A stretch of 38,141 nt of DNA from Phaeoceros laevis (Eukaryota; Anthocerotophyta; Anthocerotopsida; Notothyladales). Within the stretch, counting starts at the first letter, position 1. The number at the start of each line of letters is the position of its first letter. The stretch covers positions 1 through 38,141 of the forward strand of contig JBNGIQ010005227.1 of the NCBI GenBank assembly GCA_049999765.1, given 5' to 3'. Positions 10,573 through 26,428 of this stretch are shown here, in pieces. The notes below the pieces were generated by a model. It made no database searches, was not told where the DNA came from, and worked only from the letters and a program-made list of their open reading frames with translations. Position numbers and translations under genes: made by a program.

Positions 10573-10824
10573 GCACTTGCAAAGACGCATGCCATTGGCG
10601 TCTGTTCCTCTAAGTTAGGGGCAGGCAGGAGGCGAAGATGGAGGAGAAGAAAAGAAGAAGTGTATTTCTAGAATATAGTGATCGACGGGGTAAGAGAGAT
10701 TCCAGGAAACCTTGAAGTTGTTGGCCCTTCGAAGGGTATTTCTGGTACATGCACTTGCAAAGACGCACGCCATTGGCGTCCGGTCCTCTAAGTTAGGGGC
10801 AGGCAGGAGGCGAAGATGGAGGAC
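10573..10824. repeat. direct duplication, copies 178 bp apart
   Basis: A segment of about 73 bp starting GCACTTGCAAAGACGC occurs at 10573-10645 and 10751-10824 with about four differences. Shorter GAAGATGGAGGA echoes follow at about 10830-10890. No coding potential was recognised in the surrounding 10051-11251 interval. Confidence 0.8.
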
Positions 10825-11045
10825 GGGAATCGGCGACGATGGAGGATGGGATTCCCGGAAAGCTTCAGGAGCCGAAGATGGAGGAGGGGATTTCGGGAAC
10901 CTTCAGGTTGGCGTAGAGTACTACACTAGTTGTGGGGGAGGGCGTGCTTAGGGTAAAGAGTCCACGACCAAATAATAATATAGACTCTAAGATAACAATT
11001 TCCGCTGGCTTACGGCTGTCGTGACCAAAAAAAAGCCCCCTCAAG

Positions 11046-11067
11046 CTACTGCCGGTTAGGACGTGTC
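11046..11067. promoter_or_regulatory. 22-bp motif shared with 8124-8145, in the 5' region of the protease gene
   Basis: CTACTGCCG-(G/T)-TTAGGACGTGTC is present here and at 8124-8145 with one mismatch. This copy lies about 185 bp before the protease start codon and contains an ACGT core as used by plant bZIP factors. It may equally be a relic of a dispersed repeat; the function is speculative. Confidence 0.25.
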
Positions 11068-11251
11068 CACGAGTCCGGATATTTCTGATCCCAATCGAGC
11101 CCTCACATATTCGTTGTGTGTAAGAAACGCAATGAGCCAGGGCAGCTTCCATTTCTGTGTTAGACACCTTTCTTCCACCTTGTCACGCCTTCCCAGCGCA
11201 GCAGCCTCGCCTCGCCTCCTCCGGTACCGCAGCCTGACGTCCGTGCCCATC

Positions 11252-12765
<1,514 letters not shown>

Positions 12766-13087
12766 CAGGATCGGTAGAGATGTGCGTCAAGCAGGCCAGA
12801 TAGATAGCTTAGCTCGACCTCTATTGGTTCGCTGTGCTATGAGGGAGGGAGGGAGGGAGGATGTGGTCACTGGGGTGGCTTGTGCTTGCTGAAAGCTGCA
12901 ACCACGTGTCCCGTATTTATGCGACCAGATGTACATATATGTTAGGAAGTAGTCCAGTTCAGTCATCCTAGTAGGTCAAACTGTAAAACGTAGCTGCTTC
13001 ATATCCACTCTCGGCACGTGTGTGGTTTGTTCATATGGGGCCCCTATGAAGCATTATTTAATTCAATAGACGAAGTATATTTCTGAT

Positions 13088-13178
13088 TGGGAGAGGCAGG
13101 ATTCGAACCTACGTAGAAAACCTTCAGCAGATTTACAATCTCGTAGACTAATGCTTCTAACCACTCGGCCACTCTCCC
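13088..13178 (-). tRNA. mitochondrial-type tRNA-Tyr (GUA) copy with enlarged anticodon arm, probably a relic
   Basis: The minus strand has a perfect 7-bp acceptor stem (GGGAGAG/CTCTCCC) plus discriminator A, a class II D arm (GCCGAGTGGTTA), an anticodon loop TTGTAAA (GUA), a long variable arm and a sound T arm (GTAGG TTCGAAT CCTGC). From the anticodon loop to the 3' end it resembles plant mitochondrial trnY. It is 91 nt long, against about 83 for that family. The extra ~8 nt lie 5' of the anticodon, and the two outer pairs of the anticodon stem do not form. No mitochondrial sequence was recognised around it. Likely a nuclear-inserted, degenerate copy; the assignment rests on remembered family pattern. 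Confidence 0.65.
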
Positions 13179-13548
13179 ACAAATATCTTCGACGTCGCGT
13201 CGAATCGTCCATCACGCAAACATGGATTCTGACTATTCTGTCAGCACCACGTGTCATGCTCCCGCACTTTCCCCGAGCGAATTACAGCTCGCCACGCTGA
13301 TTCGTTAATGCCCACGTGGATCGTTACAAGGATGACGAGTCTCGGGTTCGGTGGTATGGCCGGTGCAGATCCGCAAGGTAACGGGAATTAACCAGCACCG
13401 ATTGAGGTTGCTTGTCGGGGCTGATACGCGGGGGGCTGGAGTGAAAATCGTTCACACATGGAACTTGTGTTGCCCAAGTACAGTTAGGCAGCACAGGCAG
13501 GAAAAATTATAGTCTACCGGGGCGCAGAAAAATTGCACACTGTGGAGG

Positions 13549-15725
13549 ATGGATGCGGGCAACAATGGTCTGCCAGAGCTGCCAACCAGCTGTGACCTCG
13601 CCGTGGATACCAAGCTTCCGGTTGCAGCCCTCCATGAACAGATCAAGTACGTCCAATGTCCCGAAAGTGTTCTACCGTTAGTAGGCTCCGGTCTCTGATC
13701 AAATGGATCCTCCAGATCGGTTTGCAAAGCACTGGTGCATTCTTGGCGGGATGTCGAGCTTGAAGATATGACGGTTTCCACGGTCAATGGTGGCATCACC
13801 AATTTTTGTAAGCTGCAATTCTTCGTGGCTTGTCGAGCACTTTTGGTGGCTAGAGCTAACACCAATTCTGTTTCACGGTAAGTGGTCAAGGTGTCTGTGG
13901 CCAGCACCCAATTAGGGCAGACAGATGTGGTACTTCGAGTATTCGGCCCCAACACGGAGGTTGTCATCGACCGCAAGAGGGAGATTCAGGTGATTCTCCA
14001 ACCTGTTTATGCTCTGCACGTCTCGGAAAGTTCAGTCATACAGTGAAGCTGCCAAGTTTTCACTTCGGGGCTCATGGTGATGTGCAGGCCTTGTGTTTTC
14101 TCTCTGCAGCAGGTTTTGGTGCTAAATTTATCGGAGCTTTCAGAAATGGTTTAGTACAATCCTTCATCGATGCCGAGACACTTAAGCCTGAAGGTTTGTA
14201 CTTGGGTATCAAGTCTGTCGGGTCGACCTGCTCTCCTTGAATGGGACTCTGCAGTTCTGGATTATGGGTTCGGAGCTTTATGACTTTCGTTTGAACTGCA
14301 GACTTGGGGAAGCCGGCACTTGTTCCTGTGATAGCGAAGGAACTAAGACGATTACATGACGTAAGCATTCCTGTTTCAAGGAAGCCAGAAGTGTGGCAGA
14401 GCATCTTTAAGTTCTTTGATGAAGGTGAGGTTGCGTTCTTTTCTTACGAGATGAGCTCTGCATCCAGGACCCATGAGTGTAGTGCGGTCTTCACCCTTTT
14501 CTCTGTTCACATCTACACTGCTTGGCTTATCCGTTTTTGTTGCGGTGGCAGCATCTGGTATCACCTTCTCGGACAAGCAGAAGCAGCAGAAATTTCAAAA
14601 GATATCACTTGATGAACTGAAAGAAGAAGTGAACATACTAAAGGTGCCTTTAGCAACTGCTTATTTGATTCTCCCCTGCCAACCAGTGAATGATGGTATA
14701 CTAAATGTTTCTGCGTCTCTGGTTTTTCCGTGAGTCTACTATGAATTGATATTGTCCTGAACGGTGTACTGTGATGTCTTGAACGCACAATATAATACTG
14801 GAGGTGTTTGCCTGAATAAACTTTTCAGGAGGTCACTGATTCGCTTGACTCGCCGGTCTTATTTGCTCATAATGACCTACTTTCAGGGAACATAATGCAT
14901 AATCAAAAGACTGGTAAGAAGTCAAGTTTCGGACCTGCACCCAGTCATAACCAAGAGTGCTTTGTTGAGAACATCTTTCCGTTTGATGTGCTGAGGGAAA
15001 TGCCTGGTTAATTCTTGGCAGGTGAAGTACATTTTATCGACTTTGAGTATGGATCTTACAACTATCGTGGATATGACATTGGCAACCACTTCAATGAATA
15101 TGCAGGATTTGATTGTGACTTTAGCTTGTGAGTGGAACACACCAATTTGCTCCTGATGGTTCTAAAGTGGCTTGGGTGCAACTGGTGCCTGGGGCATGAA
15201 ACCCATTCCTGAACCACATTGTGCCTCAGGTATCCAGACAAAGAGGCTCAATATCGATTCTTCAGAAGCTACTTGTATCCCAGTTCACCTGATAAGGTAG
15301 GATGCGTAATGCAGGAGTTCCATCAAACTATGAGTTGATCCTGCCCGCGGAAATCTTCAAGTTCGGTGAAATATTGATTTGTGGGCTATTAAGCCGTTTC
15401 TTGACCCTTTCGTACTACAGGCAACAGAAGATGAGCTGGAAGCACTGTATGTGGAGACAAATTGTTATGCCCTTGCATCTCATTTATTTTGGGCACTGTG
15501 GTCTATTCTTCAGGTAGCATACGCAGCTTCAACCGTTGGTTCCTTGTCGAGGACATGAGTTCTGTCTCACACTTGGCTGTGGTTTCGGTGGTGCAGGCTA
15601 AGTTCTCTCCCATCGATTTCGACTATCTAGAATACTTTTTTCTCAGGTACAATGAGTACAGGAGGCGAAAGGTAGAATTTGTTTCTCAAGCTTTGTCATT
15701 TCTTGCAAAGAGGTGCACGAATTAG
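13549..15725 (+). CDS. ethanolamine/choline kinase
   Basis: Phosphorylates ethanolamine (possibly choline) at the first step of the CDP-ethanolamine (Kennedy) pathway, in the cytosol. Exons join(13549..13646, 13716..13807, 13916 or 13925..13989, 14088..14193, 14302..14424, 14552..14643, 14829..14913, 15022..15127, 15230..15296, 15421..15513, 15597..15725); about 351-354 aa. Motifs in order: VNGGITN (P-loop-like), LRVFGPNTEVVIDRKREIQ, FLSAAGFGAKFIGAF, the Brenner/catalytic block FAHNDLLSGNIM, the metal-binding FIDFEYGSYNYRGYDIGNHF, and the C-terminal LASHLFWALWSIL and SPIDFDYLEYFFLRY. The acceptor of exon 3 is ambiguous; either choice keeps frame but leaves the strand after GGITN shorter than usual. 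The similarity fits plant ethanolamine kinase better than choline kinase, but substrate cannot be settled by reading. Convergent with the next gene. Confidence 0.9.
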
Positions 15726-16215
15726 CCCTTCGGCCAAGACAAGTGATGTGAACCAATTGCACTCAAGGCACATTAAGTACGAAATGGCCCTTCATTGAAT
15801 AGAACACTGCTAGGCAGAGATGCACTACAGCACGCAATGCAGAAGGTCTCTGTAACCTGCCCTTTTTGCCTGCTCAAAATTAAGTGAAAGATATGATAAT
15901 CTCAGTGCTCACATACAATGCGTGCCCAATGACTATTGCTGCGCCCATACTCCACCAAGCTTAGTTTGCCAGGCTGCTGTAAGTCTGTTACAATAGCTTG
16001 GTGGAGTCAGAACTGCCGTGTTTGGAAGAGCCAGGGTACTGCCCCAGTTGAACTTTGTACCTGGGTCACAACATCTTGCAAATAAATTTGAAGTGCAGCG
16101 GAGCTTTTTTGGTGAAGAGCTTTCTGCAACATCTGATCTTGCCAACTTTGGTGCAGCTCTAAGGACTATGTCTGGACTACTGGCCTGAGTGACCATGCTC
16201 GCTATACGGGGATGG

Positions 16216-17964
16216 TCAATGAATGTTGCACCTTTGCAAATAGTCCTGAGAGTAATTTACATATTTCTCCCAAATAGGCTTGTACCTTGTCATGGCCAGC
16301 TTCAACCAAGGTTTCAAGTTCCCGTTGTAATGCACTACACCCCCGCTCTCAATCACCTGAGTCTCAATGTTGGGATCATAACCTAGCCCTAAAACATGCC
16401 AACTACGATCCAGCGGTTCCATCAAGCCGTAAAAGGTCAGCAAGCCAGGCGGCAATGTACCTAGGTTCCACAGAGTCCTGTCCACATTCTGCTCTTGCCA
16501 ATAATGGTAACGACTGGTAACATTAGCCTTTTTCCACGCAACAAGGTCAAAGACATTCATTCCAAACGCCCAACCACATGCTTCCGGATCAAAGTTGGAG
16601 CGGATTTTGGGATGAGAGAAGTTCAGATATTTGTGGAAACGGTGAAAGCTTTCCAAGCATGTCTCCACAGCACCGATTACATTCCCATGCAGATCAAGAT
16701 TGAAAAGAGCTGTCAGGTCTTTCTGCACCACAACGTCATCATCGAGAAACACTACCTTGTTGAGCTCAGGATATATTTCCGGAATATAGAACCTCACATG
16801 ATTGAGCATTGACAGGTACTTGGGATTCCTGAACTTGACAGCACTCTTGGAATCTTGAGAACCCTTGAAATAGTAGCTTTGCGTTTCTGCATCCTGCAAC
16901 TGTTTCATCACTGGCACGTACGAGGCATTCAACCAGGTGAAAGTGTCAATATTCTGAACCTCCACAACGGCTCCCTTGAAATCATTCTGAGCATACCAGG
17001 CTTGCATGGCTGCATAGTTCAAGCTGTCTGTCACCAAGTGAAACACCAATTCCTCCGGGCGGTCAGCATTGCAGACAGTCGAGTTTATTACCACTGAAGT
17101 CGCCAGGACATTGTCGGAAAACACACAGAAATGGTACAGCCTGTTGTCTGTGAGCTTAGTGTTGGCTTTCACCGTGACTGCATGAGATCTAAGCTCCTGT
17201 TTGGTAACAAAATCTGTTGTCAACATCATGGACAAGCAGTACAGACCCTTTGGAACTGCTTCAGCTGCCATTTGACCAAACTTAGTGCTCTGTACAGCAG
17301 CGGCATTTACACGCTCCTCAAGAGCCTGAATTTGTGCTTTTAACTTCATGATTGTTGTAGCACTATCGTAGTGAAGCTCCTTTGCCTGAAATATCAAAGC
17401 TGACATCTCCTTTATAATGGGCTCAGCTTCTGCCAGGGTAACAAGTCTGCTTTGGGAAGCTGCTTGAGAAAGCAAAAGCTGGCAAGCTCTAATCTGAGCA
17501 CTCAGGTCCCACGCCAGTTGCAGATTGTTGTTTTCCTTGGCTATGACGAGATACGATTTTGCCAAGGTCATTTGATCTCCCAGTTGTCTTGCAGGTGAGT
17601 TGACGGCGTGCAATTCCATAGTAAGGTTCACCTTATCATGTTCCTGTCCGCTCTCCAACTGCAACAGCCATCGCAATTTTTTAAAACAGATGCGAGAGGG
17701 TCCTTCACTTCAGTAGCTGAAACGGTCAACAACAAATGCAACACAGCTGAAATTATCGCGATCCTTTTCGATCCATGTGCATACAGAAAAAAGCATTTGG
17801 GAGTGTGCAAAGGCAGATGAAGTAACCTGTGTCTTGGGGTCCGGTTGCCGCTGATGACTGAATACGGCTAGCATCAACAGAATGAGCAAGCCAGTAACCA
17901 CCAGAAGTGTGCACGAAAACCGTCTTCTTGGGGCCCGTCGGCCCTTGGAAAGCTCTCGCCTCAT
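16216..17964 (-). CDS. galacturonosyltransferase, GAUT8-11-like (GT8 family)
   Basis: Golgi type II membrane enzyme of pectin synthesis that transfers galacturonic acid from UDP-GalA. Exons complement(17964..17827, 17658..16216), one phase-0 intron of 168 bp, 526 aa. The basic N-terminus precedes a membrane anchor at about residues 16-36 (FSCTLLVVTGLLILLMLAVF), then a stem with helical heptad character (about 100-185). The GT8 domain has RLYHFCVFSDNVLATSVV, LNHVRFYIPEIYPELNKVV, the metal/nucleotide DDD triad in VVFLDDDVVVQKD (about residue 352), CGWAFGMNVFDL, WHVLGLGYDP and the HxxGxxKPW motif (VHYNGNLKPW, about 487). The C-terminus, KYVNYSQDYLQRCNIH, fits the GAUT8-11 group. All key residues are present. 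The region 15933-16196 downstream is probably its 3' UTR. Confidence 0.95.
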
Positions 17965-18469
17965 TGCAATCGACGATCAGACACCAGATCTAGCTCTAAG
18001 GACCACGAATGCCTGCGATGCATCAATTTTCCATCGGTGCAACCAAAGATCTGGAAACGGTTCGCGCAAACCACGCCACCAGAACAGAAGTTGAACCCGC
18101 TGTATAATTTTTTCTCGGTAAGCGTTGTGCGCTGACGACCTCAGTCTCGATGCGTTCCATCTGCACTCCGCACTAGCAGATCTATTTCGACTGTCAAGGT
18201 GAGGAAGAATATTTGCACAGCTGTCCCTCGCCTGAACGGTGGTCGGTTACCCCGCAGCACAAATTTGCAAGATCCGTAAGCATTTCCCGGCACCTGCCGT
18301 GCCTGAAGCCAGCATCAAGAAGCAGAATGCCATAGATCTGACGTTCCTGTGCCGCGTCCGCTGGTTGTGGCGACATCCTCGGGGTGCCCTGCTGGACGAG
18401 GCAGGAATCGGACCTTGGCCGTGTCTAGGGTTTGGGGTTTTAGATGGGCCTAGCTCCTTCTAGCTGCAG
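17965..18469. promoter_or_regulatory. shared 5' interval of divergent GAUT and CCB4 genes
   Basis: The GAUT start codon (17964, minus) and the CCB4 start (18470, plus) face away from each other across 505 bp with no other recognised gene. This must contain both 5' UTRs and both promoters. No convincing TATA box was picked out, as is common for housekeeping plant genes. A bidirectional promoter is inferred from layout only. Confidence 0.45.
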
Positions 18470-19958
18470 ATGCTAGCTACCATGTTGTTAGTGCAGCCGC
18501 TATGGTGCTCCGCGGCGGCTGGTTTGAATCCCATACGACGCCATGTCTCCAAGCCCATGTTACGGTCAGGGCCCGGCTGGTCTAAGATCTACTGCGAGGT
18601 GACTGAGTCTCTTGACCATTGGATTGTCTACAGCAAGACATCGCATTGTATGCTTGGCTCAATTCTCAAAGCGCACTGCTCTCCAGATGGATAAAAAAAA
18701 CTGGATTGAGGAGAATGAGGCGTTGGTCAGGGGGGCACCAATTGTTATAGGAGCAGCGTCCATGGTTGCTGTTGTTTTGAACCGTGCTCTGTCCGGAATC
18801 CCGCTTGTGGCAAGTGCTAGCAGGTATGCCAAGAATGCAATGTGGAGTCACTTGAACGTATTCCGGCATCAGAGATGCAATCAACGCTGACACCCTTTCC
18901 GCTTGCCTGTGAAGCTCGTTGTCGAGGGCTGATGTCCTAACAGTAGCCCTAGCGGCAACTGTGTTGCTACAAGGACTTGTGTGGAAGTCTGTAGAGCCAA
19001 AGCCTCTTATTGCGGTCAGCGAGCACTTCTCTTGTTTTGTGCTTTCGTCTGCTGAACAAGTTACGGAATGTTGGACGGTTTCTTATAGGTTGAATTAGAA
19101 GGAGTCGAGTGCATGAAAACTGCAGCTGGGCTACCGAATTACGTGCTGGAGGAGTTGGAGTGGTACGCATGTTTGCATGCTGCGGTCTGTCAGGATTGCG
19201 CAGGATAGCTAAGCTTGACGAGGCAGGTTGTCCTATTTCCATCGTTATGCTGGACTGATTTACATCGGTATTGGGAAAGGTGAGGCAAGCAGGACGTGGG
19301 AGTCCCTCCAGGCTACATCACGTACTCGTGCCCTAGTACTGGTGTATAAGAACGCCTGTGTGCTACAAGCTGGAGTCGCAGCGGAAGAATCAGATGGGCA
19401 ACCGGTATCAGTTGATGCTGCCAAACTAATGGGGGGATCTCTTTGCAAAGAGGTGACAGCAAGTGGACAGCGTGAGTGCACTTGTGGTGACTTTACTTGG
19501 AGTGATGCTCGAGGGTGGAAGAAACATGCTGATGCTGCTTCTGATTGAACACAGAGAATTACCTCGCCAACCTTGCCTTGTACCCCGGCAGAGTAGAGTT
19601 GCCCTTTCTGCCTCGTAACACGCAGGTACGTCTCTTAACACCTTGCCGACTGTGTGACTGTTGTACACTCCCCTCTGCTTCACTCTCAATCTGATCGGTG
19701 ATGATTTTAGGCAGTGATTTTGCAACCAATCGATCAAGGAGTTTTAATTGTTGCCAGTGACACAATCCGTGGATTCGACCCTCAGGACCAGGTTAGTTTG
19801 GTCCTCAAGTGGATGTGTGTGCATGTTTTTACACTGCTTCAATCTTCTTACTTTGAAGTGGTCTATGACAGGGTTGGATTAGAGTGATCAGCCAAAAACT
19901 GGAAGCAACTTTAGATGAGTTCACTGAGATGCAGACCCAGGACCAAAGTGCTGGATAA
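18470..19958 (+). CDS. CCB4: CCB4, cofactor assembly factor of the cytochrome b6f complex
   Basis: Chloroplast thylakoid membrane protein of System IV, which with CCB1-3 covalently attaches haem c-i to cytochrome b6. Exons join(18470..18598, 18687..18823, 18927..19014, 19089..19162, 19293..19471, 19555..19625, 19711..19791, 19872..19958), phases consistent at every junction, 281 aa. The first exon is a Ser/Arg-rich likely transit peptide. The mature part carries WIEENEALVRGAPIVIGAAS with VVLNRALSGIPLVASASR (first membrane segment), ADVLTVALAATVLLQGLVW (second), VECMKTAAGLPNYVLEELEW, NYLANLALYPGRVELPFLP, NTQAVILQP, DTIRGFDPQDQGWI and KLEATLDEF. The order and spacing match CCB4 rather than its paralogue CCB2. 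The start is the first ATG of the frame. Confidence 0.92.
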
Positions 19959-20433
19959 TGTTAAATTACTCCGTCTGCGTCCCACTTCTACTTTTTTGGA
20001 TTCTCGCTGCCAGACTACGCTGTTCTGCAACCTTTATTGCTTCAAACCTTACATTCCGAAGTAGCTCCCAGCCTACCTTTGGGCAGCACTATCTGCCAGA
20101 ATGTGGCCTTTCCTCTCACAGTGAGGACTGCGCACCGGCAGCAGGCAATTATGCAGAAACAACAACTCGCATTTAAAATATCTGAATCCGGAGCCGGGAC
20201 TCGGGATAGACAATTTATCACCATCAACATCTGTCAACCGACGCCATTCACCGCGGAACACCTTGCTGGCAACCATCCGCCCCCGTCAGTCCCACAACAT
20301 GCCCACAAACCTCAAAGCTCTCCACCAGCACGAGCACCTGTAACCGTCCCCAACGTAATTAGGCTCCAGGGTAAGGCGATGAACAGCAAACGGCAAGATC
20401 TGGAAGCACGAAAGAGGGCTGTATGCAACCTAC

Positions 20434-20791
20434 CATCACCGGAGGCGGAAGGAGAAGCAGCCTTGAACTCCTCCAGCTTCTTGAAATTCTCCCAGGGTTT
20501 CACCCAAACTCTTGCATCCCAGTGCTTGGCCTGGTCGCCTTGGTGCGCCTCGATTGTGAGATGGTACAATGTGCCCTGCACCACCTGCGACTTTGCGGAG
20601 AGCACCTTGGAGAACGAGAGCGGTGTAATACTGTTGCTCTGGCTGTTGTACTGGTTCACCGCGTACTTGGCCAGCTCCTCCAGCTCCAGGTCGTTGTGCA
20701 CATTTCCCAAATCCTTCTTGCCTCCCAGCAGCCCCGCCATGGCCAGTTGCAACGTCAACAGCACAATCACGAAGCTTAGTGCCCTGCGCAT
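20434..20791 (-). CDS. phytocystatin (cysteine protease inhibitor)
   Basis: Secreted or vacuolar inhibitor of papain-type proteases. The start at 20791 gives a signal peptide (MRRALSFVIVLLTLQLAMA). All three inhibitory elements are visible: N-terminal Gly residues (LLGGKKDLGN), the central QVVQG loop (QxVxG), and the PW in VWVKPWENF. The plant signature appears as LEELAKYAVNQYN. The cystatin fold ends near EEFKAAS. I end the feature at a strong donor (GATG|GTAGGT, 20433-20432); if it is not used, the frame reads on to a stop at 20312 for a 159-residue protein with a non-conserved tail. The last exon, if any, was not found. A protease of the type it inhibits lies 8 kb away, but nothing links them beyond chance. 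Confidence 0.88.
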
Positions 20792-23386
20792 TCGCCTCTT
20801 CGAAGTATCCTGTGCCCGAAACTGGAGGTGGACGAAGGGAAGTTAACGAGGCGGAGAGGTTCGTGCAGGGATGGGACATCTGTACAGCTGCTGAACTTGT
20901 GGAAAAAGTTAGAGATCCGCTAAACTCTCCCGTCTTGTCCAATGAACTGAGGACATCTAGATAACCTCTAAAATTAAGGTCTTAGCTGGCTCATGTCGTG
21001 CTATAGTTTGCAACAGGTGTCAGTCGGTCACCCCATGCTTATTGTTACTTCCTAATGACGAGCTGTTTTCTCCCCACAGGGACACAAGTCGCGTCTTTAC
21101 TGTACATTGATTTCTTAAGGTGCTGTACAAGCCAAACACAGAACCTGCCCGCCTAGTTACCACTCGTCAAACACTTCCAGCTTACGAATGCACAAATCCA
21201 ACACAATGTTGTATCCAACTAGCAGTTGAGCAGCCTCACAGTGCCTCCACCTTGCCTCCCGTCCTCGGATGCAGCAAGCTAGATGCTGCATCCCTCACTA
21301 GCAATCCAAACAAATGAGGAAGTGAAGACAATCAGCGGCCTCCACGTGGACACGTTATTGAGGCTTACAAACACCCGACTCTTACACAAAATTGCGGATT
21401 GACCTTCGCATTGTCAGTTCTGTACAACAATGGTACTGAACTTGCCTGCCGGATCCGGCTGTTTGCAGGCCTGCAGACATGCATCTTTGCAATCCTGCCA
21501 TCACAGGAGTAGCACAATCAGACGGTGCGACATAACCTACAGCAGCTGTTTTCTTCTAGTTCTGGTAGGTTATCCAGCAAGGAGTACCTGATAAGCAGAA
21601 GTTGAATTGGCATACAGGCTGGCCCTCTCGCAAGCAGCAGCACAACCTGTCTCACAGGCGTCCTCGATGCTTATGTAACAGCAAGCTGCATCTCCCTGAG
21701 TCGCCATACTTTGGTTGCAAAGCCCTTCAATCTACAGTCCACTCCATCAAAGGCAACAGCATCAGAAAAGTAGCTTTTATGAAACATGTACCTGTACTAG
21801 GCTTGAGAAGAACACACAACTGGAGCCTTCCTTCCTCCACAACGCACATCGGCCAGGACACATGGCTGCCTGTAATAAACAGCCAGCCTTGCGCAAAACG
21901 ATGCCGAGCTGGAGCGTAATAGCCTCAGAGCTACCACTTGGAGGACAGGCACACCATTGCACGGCCTTCATTCCCTGCACCGCAATCACCTCAAGCGTCT
22001 ACCTTGGCCTCCAACTCATACCTGAGCAAAAACTCTGATTGTGTGACGTCCAGCTTGCTCCAAGGCCGTAATACCTTTGACAGCAATTCGGCGGTAGTCC
22101 ATCATTCCCTCAGCCTTGGTAACCACAATGCCTGAAGAAGGGCAACACCGATCCGTCCGTTCTCAACCGCCGCGAAATCCTGGATAGCGGAGTCTTCCCG
22201 AGCAATGCCGTACAATTGTCTGACAACACGACAGCTACCTAATTCTCACCAGAAAACCATATCCCTGTTCGTATGGTAGCGAGAGGTGATAAGACAGGTG
22301 TAACCAGCCACTTCCGACAACCCCAAGGATTCTCACAGCTCGTCTTTAATGACGAGGCAAATCGGCGGGAGGCAGGCAATGAAAAGTGCAAATCCAGTGA
22401 CCACTCCTGACTTCCTCACAGCCACCCTTGCGCTGTTAATCTTCGGTCCCGCTCCACCACGGCTTCAAAGCATCGAATTTCCGCACTCGGGCAAGTGCGC
22501 TTCCAACTCCAACGCCCTCCACGCCGCATTCGGGCGGTTCAACAAAATCCAATGCACACATCCACCACAAACGCGCCTCGCTGATGTGATGGGCCAGTGG
22601 CGGATTCTCCCGCGCTCGCCGGTTGGGTTGAAATAGCACTGTCACGATTACCATAATCAATGTCTCTGTCTCTCGAAATGGTACATGACTACATGTTTAG
22701 GTTTCCGCTTTGAAGACTCTCAGCTTGAAATACCTTTCGTACCCGGGCCCGGTGCACCTGAAGGTCGGACGGTCAGCACTGCAAAGATAGTTCCACGTCG
22801 AAAGATTGTTGCGCGTAGATATTTATAAGCATGGGCCCAGCCCGCATCCAAAAGGGCTTTTTGGCCAAAGGAAGATGCCCCGCTGGATTTCGACTCTGCA
22901 TTTTGACAGTGCGTTCTTGTCCTGCTCGGTCTAAAAGCCTGAATCTCACCACTCTGGCATGGGAGGATGATCAAGCCCAGTCTTCAGTTTCCAAGAGCAC
23001 CCACGATTGACAGTCTATGATTAGGGGGTGCAAAAGCCACCAAGAGATAAGGCAGATGCTCTGCGGGTTACGCCACAGAATTTTCCTGCTTACCGTAGCT
23101 AGAATCCACACAATCACTACTAAACTCATCTATCCAGGCTTCGGATTCCCTGGTGCACATGACACCACACAGGATCTTCTTACATGTAATTCACCGAAGG
23201 GCTGGAAGAATTTTCGGTAACGACCTGAAACATGAACGTTCTTGATTCAGTCTCACCTAGCTGTGGTGCCCACAAAATCAGCCATTTGGTCCCAGGCCGA
23301 AGTGCTTACCAGAGAGCAAATCAGCTCCTTGTATTTGGGGGAGGCTTGGGTCCCTAGGTTTGATGCTGGCTCTTCCTTGGCTCCAT
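20792..23386. other. about 2.6 kb with no recognised gene
   Basis: Between the cystatin start and the stop of glutathione reductase. The left end should be the cystatin promoter/5' UTR and the right end glutathione reductase 3' UTR. The middle has only frames under 110 codons on both strands, none with a familiar motif or a believable exon chain. Confidence 0.5.
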
Positions 23387-26107
<2,721 letters not shown>

Positions 26108-26428
26108 CCGTAAGATGGTGAACATGTCATCGAAGGCATGCTTGTATGGTTGACGTAGATCCCTGGTGTACTTTTCACTTACCCGAAAAGCTTCATGGCG
26201 ACATTGCAGTGTCATAAACTTTGTTGGGAGTCTTGTGACTCGTCTTGGAACATCGTAGACCATCCGTTTTTGATTTAGCCTGTAGAATTTTGAAAGTCAC
26301 TTGTTCAAGTTGTCTTGTTTGATTGTTTGTGCAGAGTGAGCACATGAGCTTAGTATCTTTGACCAACTTAGACACTTTGAGTTGTTGAATGGAAAAAAGA
26401 ACAAGTTTGGCAAGAAGCTATGAAATGC

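Noticed and set aside
13452-13976. 174-codon minus-strand frame
   Set aside because: Antisense to the first exons of the ethanolamine kinase, whose exons fit a known family.
15933-16196. 87-codon minus-strand frame just after the GAUT stop
   Set aside because: No similarity to anything known; most simply the GAUT 3' UTR.
20423-20779. 118-codon plus-strand frame
   Set aside because: Antisense shadow of the cystatin exon.
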